Assembly: GCF_024323335.1 (NCBI RefSeq)
Contig: NC_066583.1
Coordinates: 413,552,031-413,616,030, forward strand
Origin: Lathyrus oleraceus
Lineage: Eukaryota; Streptophyta; Magnoliopsida; Fabales; Fabaceae
Direction of reading: 5' to 3'
DNA: 64,000 nucleotides
Shown: piece after piece, positions 56,977-64,000 of the stretch
How the letters are laid out: every line of letters begins with the position of its first letter
How positions within the stretch are numbered: the stretch's first letter is position 1
Notes under the pieces: generated by a model
The model's database searches: none
What the model was told of the DNA's origin: nothing
Seen by the model: the letters and a program-made list of their open reading frames with translations, nothing else
Program-made: the position numbers and the translations under genes

Positions 56977-57864
56977 ACAATGCGGAGTAGAATTTGTTGA
57001 TTCTCGGATACGTAGATATCAAATGGGATATATCAAATTAGCATGTCCTGTAACCCATGTGTGGTATTTGAAACGTCTTCCTAGTTATATCGCGAGCCTT
57101 TTAGATAAACCTCTTAAAGAATTAGAGGATCTAGTATACTGCGATGTGTGATTTGATAAAAATTAATAACAATGCGGAGTAGAATTTGTTGATTCTCGGA
57201 TACGTAGATATCAAATGGGATATATCAAATTAGCATGTCCTGTAACCCATGTGTGGTATTTGAAACGTCTTCCTAGTTATATCGCGAGCCTTTTAGATAA
57301 ACCTCTTAAAGAATTAGAGGATCTAGTATACTGCGATGTGTGATTTGATAAAAATTATTATTGTACAGATTTCGAATTATAAACTGTCATTCCATTCAAT
57401 TAAATTGGAATGTCCTATATCTGGCATGTCTCTTGGGATGAGTAACATGAAGCTCAGAATTCATGGGTGTGTTGAATACTCCCCGATCAATAAGGGAATT
57501 GGTCTATGGTCAATTCAGTAACAAATAACTATTTATACTGTATGTACCTTGTGAAAAAAACTTTTTTGTGGAATGAATTATTCCATCTTTTTTATTTATT
57601 TATTTAAAAAGAACGAAAATTATGTTCAAAGAATAAAATATATCATGATTGCAGAAGTTTATCTATCGCATATAGGCTTTAAGACATCGTGGCATACCCG
57701 TCGAGGTGACGTCTTGACCTAAAAGATCAAACGGTATGATACATAGACAAAGAAATCTCTTATGAATTTGAGGATATTCCTTTGTTATTAAGAATTTCAT
57801 TTTAGAGGATTCCTCGTTCGAAGGGAGGTAGACTACTCAAGAATTTTACATTTTATTTCTGTCG
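56977..57864 (+). pseudogene. rpoC1: Plastid rpoC1 exon 1 end plus group II intron fragment (NUPT)
   Basis: From 56979 the frame reads [39 protein letters not shown] and [17 protein letters not shown], which is the end of exon 1 of the plastid RNA polymerase beta' gene. It is followed by GTGTGATTTGAT, the GTGYG start of the rpoC1 group II intron. This 192-bp piece is repeated once (second copy from 57169), and the second copy runs on into about 500 bp of intron-like sequence (GCATGTCTCTTGGGATGAGTAAC). No promoter, later exons or intact intron are present, so it is an inert nuclear plastid insertion. Left joint: ACAATG shared by LTR and plastid DNA. Confidence 0.85.
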
Positions 57865-58640
57865 TAAGACAGAACGCAATTTTTCATAAATCGTAACAGT
57901 GTTAACCGGTTAACGCAAAACAGAAAGCTGTTCCTGCGCTAACAACGAAACAGAATGCAGATTTCTCCGCATTTTTCACCGTTGGAGGACTTCCGGACCT
58001 CCGATTTCGATTCTGTAAAAAGCTACACGTTCAGAAAATTATGACTCATCCAATTATATATTAATTCACAGTTTTAGAATAATTTAATCATCACAATTCA
58101 AGAGTATTTATTAAGACCTAATAATTCCAAAACCATGTCAATTAAGGATTTCAACATAAATCATGTTCCTACCCATTAACCCAATTATACTAACCCATAA
58201 TAATAAGAATTTCCCCCCTTACCTTGTTAATTTGATGGAAACCCTGACTCCTCCTTACTTTTCCTCTCCTCTTTCTCTATTGCCTTCAATGCTCAAGTGA
58301 ATTATAATTCTCACTTCCTTCACTCTTATTATTTATAATAGTATTCTAGTTGGGCTTAATTCATGATATCCATCTAATTTAATCACTAGGTCCAATAATA
58401 CCTAATATTTAAATACCTTTATTTAAATTCAAATAATTAGCCACTCACTATGCACACTAGGTTAATTAATAATTATTTAATTATATCTCATATCACTAAA
58501 TAATTAATTCCCACACTAATTAAGTTAATTAATCCATTATTATACTACCTCACAACCGCTTAATTACTTAACACTCCAAATAATTAAATATAATATAATA
58601 AAATAATATAATAATTAATTTCTAAAATTGGGCTGTTACA

Positions 58641-59015
58641 ACTCTCCCCCACTTAAAAGATTTTCGTCCTCGAAAATTCCTCAAACAAACCTCTCCGGAT
58701 ACGATTCCCTCATCTTATCCTCGAGTTCCCAACCTGCCAATGGAAAATAAAACAAGCACCGACAGTGTTCTCACACACATGTCACATACTAGGGAACAAA
58801 CCTAATTAAACAACCTGGCCGAACGGACCGACCTGCTCTTATACCACTAATGTAACACATTAGTGACTATTGACCAACTGGTCGACCATGCTTTGATACC
58901 ACTAATGTAACACATTAGTGACTATTGACCAACTGGTCGACCATGCTCTGATACCACTAATGTAACACATTAGTGACTATTGACCAACTGGTCGACCATG
59001 CTCTGATACCACTAA
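58641..59015 (-). mobile_element. Gypsy internal remnant 2
   Basis: Same 375-bp content as remnant 1: polypurine tract (58641-58654), pol tail ending at a stop at 58681, and four primer-site junctions. Only scattered single-base changes are seen (for example GCTTTGATACC in one unit). Confidence 0.85.
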
Positions 59016-60662
59016 TGTAACACCCCTCTTTCTACCCCAAATTATTTAGCACATAATCAGAGTAAATAAGCACGCATATAAAGAAAAGGGCGTCACATCG
59101 ATCTTTTCGAAACTTAAAACTTTCAAAAACCACAATACATCTGGTCATTCAAAATAACACATTTCATTCAACATGAATATTCAAGCAATATGCGTTCGCA
59201 GCGGAAAATAAAGAATACTCATGTAATTCATAATATGATCCATGTCCCATTCCATGATCATCTCTCAATAATCACTTCAAATAAAATAAAACATATAATG
59301 ACATAAAGCATACAAAAATAAGATACTAGTTCAATACCACTAATCTACCCAGTGTTACATGACCAGAGCATTGACTCAATACCTAAATTCAAACTAAATA
59401 CGGAACTCTCCAGCTAATCTTGAGCGAGCTACCGTCCACCTACTCCAGCAATACTACTCGGTAGTATCTGCACGATACCCATGAAAAGGTAACATTTAAA
59501 CAGAAAGGGTGAGAATTCCAAATCATTATGAAATAGCATAATAAGGCACAATGAATTAAAACACAATTTAAGAATTCATCACACTTTGTATAATTATATC
59601 AATGATATTAACAGACAATCATTTCACATAATTCAAATGTACATCACACTCACATCAATACACACATTCAATGATCATATAACTATAGACGACTCAATGC
59701 AAGACAATGTGACTTTATGCATGTGGTACCGTAATGTGAACTCAAAGTTTCACCGCTTTCCGATTCAATATCTAGAATCCAAGCCACGCTTCCGATCCGG
59801 ACAAGACCAAAGCCCTACGTCTGTTTCCAATAAAGGATCACCGCTTAATACTACGCCTAATCCCAATCAAGGATTAACGTCTGCTACGTCTGTTTCCAAT
59901 TAAGGATCACCGGTTAATACTACGCCTGATTCCAATCAAGAATCAACATCTGCTACGTTTGTTTCCAATTAAGGATCACCGCTTGACCACTTCCACAATG
60001 AAGTCGACTATGCTATGAATGAATGCACACATACCAACACATATGCAATTAAGACCCTCTATACCGTCTTAACATTCCATATATCACCATAACTCACAAT
60101 TGGTACATATATACATTCATCACAACACATCATCTACTATTTCATATACACATCCATAACCATAAATCATTCACAATCCAATAATGGTATACATACACAT
60201 TCATACAATATTTTATTTTCATCATGATAAAATTCATGGCATTTATAAATCACATAATATTTTATAACATGGAACAATAATAATAATCCTTTACGTTATC
60301 TTTAGTCATGTTATTTCACAATCAAACATATCAACCATGTTTAACACCCATCAAAATAAAATTCATAGAATTTTTAAGACGCATAATACACTATAATATG
60401 ATATCATAATAATAGCCTTTTTCATTATCTTACCAATGCATCCGTCCACATTCAAAAAGGAGTTATAATGCTCAATTAATTCATTAATCTGTCTTAATCA
60501 AGATTTAGATTAATAATTATTCATTGCATAAGTATTCAACAACAACCTCTCTAGCCTAGTGGTAAGGCATGTATAGTTTCAGAGAGGTCCTGGGTTCGAA
60601 CCCCACTGGTGACAAATTCTGTACAGACAGAAAATTAAATTCTATTTCATAACAATGTTAAC
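59016..60662 (-). repeat. Gypsy LTR3, truncated
   Basis: TGTAACACCCC at 59016. It aligns with LTR1 up to AATGTTAAC and breaks there, inside the first palindrome, joining Ogre C protease sequence (GTAGACTTCG) at 60662. The LTR 5' third with the TATA box is missing. Confidence 0.88.
60557..60603 (+). promoter_or_regulatory. tRNA-like A and B boxes in LTR3
   Basis: TAGTGGTAAGGC and GGTTCGAACCC as in LTR1 and LTR2, with one change between the boxes. Confidence 0.55.
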
Positions 60663-61509
60663 GTAGACTTCGAAAGCACATTCAGCGATGACCCAGTGTC
60701 AACAAGCTTGTTTGACAAAGCATCTTCCTTGCAATTCATCGAAATTCGCTCCTCTTAATCAGCCGGAGCACCTTATCATCATCACCATTGGCTTTCAAAT
60801 TGCTGGATTCACCCGACTTATCTCTTGAACAGCCCACTGGATCTACAATAGGCACCTCCTCCTTCTTACCAATACTCAACTCTTCTTTATTTTCTGGGAA
60901 CACTGGTCCAAAAACTCGACCACTGCGGGTCACCTTCGTAACATCTGCAATGGTCACCACTGAACTGGTCGTAGGCAACAGGACTTCTTGACCACTCTCT
61001 AACATCGTAGCATTGTATTGATACGGTACAACCTTATCATATGAATACGGGACTGAGCCTGCTAACCGTATTACCAATGGCAAATTGATTTATTGCTGAC
61101 GTTCTGGTTACTGCTGCTATCATACTGAATCACCAACCGCTCTGGTTGTTTGAAAATGGGCACTATGACATTGACATCGTCATCTATATGACGGGATTGA
61201 ACAATCTGAATCATGCCTTCATCCATCAAACGTTGGATGTCCCTTTTCACAACAACGCACCCCCTTGGGTTCACACTGCAAATATCACAACCATCGTGAT
61301 CATGTTCACAGTCACTCACCAAACAGATATCTTTATGCATTTGCACTAAAGATCTTCAGATAAACCAAACATCAAAAACCTTGAATTCACCTGGACAAGC
61401 GTCCACCATGTTCACTGAAGAATTCCCATGAGCAGGCAAAGGATTAGCTTTCACATTAGGCGCGCGGTCTTCGAAAGACACCATGCCACTCTTCATAAGC
61501 TTTTGCACC
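60663..61509 (-). pseudogene. Ogre C protease 5' half and gag-pro connector
   Basis: Reading down from 61349: MQMHKDICLVSDCEHDHDGC, CSVNPRGCVVVKRDIQRLMDEGMIQ, VRLAGSVPYSYDKVVPYQYN, SGESSNLKANGDDDKVLRLIKRSEF, then a deletion, and finally VDTGSSLNVLSKST next to 60663, which keeps the catalytic Asp. Compared with copy B, about 90 codons (VVEQLLQTPSKIS to LALHI) are missing near 60745. Frame changes lie near 61080 and 60745. Confidence 0.85.
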
Positions 61510-63042
61510 TCATACTTCAGCGGATAACAGTTGTCAATATCGTGCCCAGGTGCACCCTGGTGAAAAGCACATCAAAGTTCGGGTTTATACCACTAAGGAA
61601 GTGGTTCTGGTATCTGCGGTGGATTCCTTGGTTGAATCAAATTTTTTAGGACTAAAGATGGGTACAATTCCGCGTACGACATAGGAATCGGGTCAAAAGA
61701 GACCTTCTTCCTCTTAAATTTTTGTTGCTGCTGATGATTGTTGTTGGAATTGTTGTTGTTGTAGGTGTTTGTTCTTTGTTGTGGTTGTTGTTATTGACGT
61801 TGATTTTGATATTGATTTTGTTGCTGTTGTTGAATTGGTGTTGTTTGTTGATTGGAAAATACTGGAATGACGGAAGATACTTGATGATGATGATGTTGAC
61901 GGGGTGGTGGATTTCTTCTGATTTGAGGCTTCCTCTGCCTCCCACTGGAAATTGCGTTTGTTTCACTATCTTTCCTCTTGCTGAAACTACTCCCATACTT
62001 CTTGCTTATTGATGCCTCATCTTTTGACAATCGTCCTTCACGGATGCCTTCTTCAAGTCTCATCCCCATATTTACCATTTCGGTAAAATCACTGGGGGCA
62101 TTGGCAATCACGCCTCATCTTTTGACAATCGTCCTTCACGGACGCCTTCTTCAAGTCTCATCCCCATATTTACCATTTCAGAAAGATTTTTGTCATATCT
62201 TTGATCTAGGCAGCCAACTCCCTCCAACGCTGGGCGTACTCCTTGAATGTCTCCTTATCTTTCCGAGACATGGACCTCAGTTGGTCCCTATCCGGCGCCA
62301 TATCCACGTTGTACTTGTACTTTTTCATAAAAGCCTCACCTAGGTCATTGAAAGTGCGGATGCTTGCACTATCTAGCCCCATATACCATTAGAGTGCAGC
62401 ACCTGTCAGGTTATCCTGGAAATAGTGAATCAGCAACTGGTTATTATCTGTCTGGGTTGACATCTTGCGGGCATACATCACAAGATGACTGAGTGGACAA
62501 GAGTTCCCTTTGTATTTCTCAATGTCAGGCACTTTGAATTTCACTGGGATTTTCACATTGGGCACTAAGCACAGTTCAGCAACACTCTTCCCAAACAGAT
62601 CTTTGCCTCTCAGCGTTTTCAATTCCTTGCGCAACTCAAGAAATTGGTCTTTCATTTCATCCATCTTCTCATAGACATTCGGGCCCTCAGATGGCTCAGA
62701 ATGATAGATGGTATCCTCTACACGAGGCAAAGTGTGCACAATGGGAGGTGGCACAGACATGACCGGGCTAGATGCCGACATGGAAGCAAATGTGGGAGCG
62801 AAACCTTCTGGCACAAAATTGGGTGGCCTTCCCCACGAGAATCCAGCAGGCAGATTGAGAGCGAAGTGGGTGGTGGCAGCAGGCACAGTAGAGGTAACCA
62901 CTTCAGAAATGACAGTCCTCGTGGGAGGAGTTGCAGGTGTTGGAGAAGCTTGGCTTTTAGCGACAAGAACTGACTCCATCATGGCAGTCAGTCGGGCAAT
63001 CTCCTCTTTCAAATCTTGGTTCTCTTGCTCAAGGTGTTCCAT
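61510..63042 (-). pseudogene. Ogre C gag with internal duplication
   Basis: The start at 63042 is MEHLEQENQDLKEEIARL. The 218-codon open block to 62389 holds the gag N-terminus and core start (VKFKVPDIEKYKGNSCPLSHLV, LLIHYFQDNLTGAAL). A stop there is followed by WYMGLDSASVRTFNDLGEAF and FKEYAQRWREL in another frame. Near 62109 about 97 bp (MVNMGMRLEEG..REGRLSKDEA) is duplicated and replaces part of the core. The C-terminal tail is Gln/Asn-rich and ends with a knuckle-like CAFHQGAPGHDIDNCYPLK near 61510-61570, here with all Cys/His kept. Confidence 0.85.
62011..62180 (-). repeat. Local tandem duplication of about 97 bp in Ogre C gag
   Basis: GCCTCATCTTTTGACAATCG starts at 62012 and again at 62115. 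The second copy lacks the CACTGGGGGCATTGG end and joins AGAAAGATTTTTGTCAT. It breaks the gag frame. Confidence 0.8.
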
Positions 63043-63281
63043 GATCTTTGAATGATTAGCTCGAGTGTTGTACCGGTGAGTCAGCTTGGCTAAAGCACAG
63101 AAGAACACCAATCAGACACCTAGCAAAAACCTGCTTATGCAAATGATGCATGAAATGCAATGCTTGATTATTTTTATTTTCCAAGGAACTTACTATATCA
63201 TTTGCAAATATAAAATTTAAATAGCAATTGCAACAATTTGATATGACCAAAAATCTCTTTTATTTATATAAATTGGAAGGA

Positions 63282-64000
63282 TTACACTGAGTACAATTTC
63301 AGAAACCAAAATAAAAGATACAAGAGAAAAGGAGCGTACTTCCTTCGAATGCGACGAATCTCGATCTCAAAAGAAGCCTTCATCTGAGTCTTCTCGAGGA
63401 CAAGCTGGTCAACAATCTTCTTCCAAGCAACGGAAGGCTGAGGCATGCTAGAAGATGAAACCTTTGGCTCTCTCTATCTCTTCGTCACTCGGTCTTCAAG
63501 TAGCTCAATCAATGCATCTTTGTCCTTAGACTCCAACTGCAACTCTTCATGCTTCTTGCTCAAAGAATGGAAACGCTCTTCCCACATATCCTTCTCTTGC
63601 TTCATCTTGATGAGCGCGTCTTCTAACTCCTCTACATCTTGGTTAGGGAGAGTTAATGGCTCAACCACAACCATAGACATAGGTCTTTCACAAGGATAAG
63701 TCATCTTCAACTCCATAGCTCTCTTCTTCACCCAAAGAGTGTAAGCTTCCAAAGCTATACAATTGCACGGACCAAGCTCGGATCTTCCTTTCCTATGAAC
63801 ATTGTGCCAAGCGTGCACAATCTTCTGCTTCAAATGTTGGGGATCTTTACCCTCTTGATAGAAAAGACCTTCTAACAAAGTGTTATTAGGTTTGTCTCTC
63901 AAGGGGAACCCAAGTTGACGACGAGCCAAAGCAGGGTTGTAGTTAATTCCTCCTTGCGAACCAATGAGAGGCACATTAGAGAATTCACCACAATTATCAA
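63282..64000 (-). pseudogene. Ogre C ORF1, C-terminal part, runs off the window
   Basis: ORF1 family as in copies A and B. The visible blocks are INYNPALARRQLGFPLRDKPNN, WHNVHRKGRSELGPCNCIALEAYTLW, MSMVVVEPLTLPNQDVEELEDALIKMKQEKDMWEERFH and ESKDKDALIELLEDRV, then a TAG at 63474. The tail SFEIEIRRIRRKYA follows and ends at 63282 through a small deletion relative to copy B. The N-terminus, leader, primer site and 5' LTR of Ogre C lie beyond 64000. Confidence 0.85.

Larger units (their letters stand above)
55341..58640 (-). repeat. Gypsy LTR2 (interrupted by plastid DNA)
   Basis: TGTAACACCCC at 55341 to GGGCTGTTACA at 58640. Without the 0.89-kb plastid insert it has the length of LTR1. One palindrome remains at 57901; the other is replaced by the insert. 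The outer TATA box lies near 58330 (minus). No gene. Confidence 0.9.
52031..60662 (-). mobile_element. Tandem array of three gypsy LTRs with two identical internal remnants
   Basis: Order along the plus strand: LTR1 (52031-54451, its inner 0.5 kb duplicated to 54990), remnant (54966-55340), LTR2 (55341-58640, with plastid insert), remnant (58641-59015), LTR3 (59016-60662, truncated). Orientation is minus, from the primer sites and polypurine tracts. Both remnants are 375 bp, with the same pol tail and the same deletion endpoints, so one deletion derivative was amplified. It interrupts the Ogre C protease. Confidence 0.9.

Noticed and set aside
56977..57350. Functional rpoC1 gene
   Set aside because: Only the end of exon 1 and part of the intron are present, inside a nuclear LTR.

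Overview
The window is repeat-dominated nuclear DNA from a plant, most likely a legume of the pea/vetch group (tribe Fabeae). The basis is several very large Ogre-type Ty3/gypsy elements with the extra 5' ORF1, a tRNA-Arg-like primer site, long LTRs (4.9 kb in one copy) and a short intron before reverse transcriptase. There are also a Sire-type Ty1/copia element, a second copia element, a tandem array of gypsy LTRs and a plastid rpoC1 insertion. I see no intact host gene.

Layout. 1-4907: a minus-strand mosaic of broken host-gene pieces: a PPR protein, the TSET subunit TWD40-1, an unidentified repeat-bearing linker, a vacuolar H+-pyrophosphatase (V-PPase) core and the GPI-signal end of an X8-domain protein. 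The V-PPase and TWD40-1 parts show no introns. An LTR-like start abuts the mosaic at 4907. 4908-15168: Ogre A (minus), with protease remnant, gag, ORF1, primer site and LTR, its 3' half lost. It is inserted into Ogre B. 15169-23559: Ogre B (minus), with RT, intron, protease, gag, ORF1, primer site and a truncated LTR. 23560-26234: Ogre D (plus), integrase end plus a 3' region with a 119-bp tandem repeat.

26235 to beyond 64000: Ogre C (minus), inserted into the D repeat and cut into three visible pieces. From its 3' end these are LTR and 3' region (26235-32114), 3' region plus integrase, RNase H, RT, intron and half of protease (46749-52030), and the rest of protease, gag and ORF1 (60663-64000). 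A Sire copia element (32115-46748) interrupts its 3' region, and another copia element (34179-41332) sits inside the Sire gag gene with a perfect CTATG target duplication. A three-LTR gypsy array (52031-60662) interrupts the C protease. A plastid rpoC1 exon-intron fragment (56977-57864) lies inside the middle LTR of that array.

The nesting order is D, then C, then Sire, then inner copia; and C, then LTR array, then plastid insert. The Sire and inner copia LTR pairs differ by roughly 1.5-2 percent (counted by eye), so these are the youngest dated events. The most unusual signals are the intronless multi-gene mosaic at the left, a 14-bp palindromic minisatellite shared by a copia leader and a gypsy LTR and coinciding with two rearrangement breakpoints, and the amplified deletion derivative with multiplied LTR/primer-site junctions.
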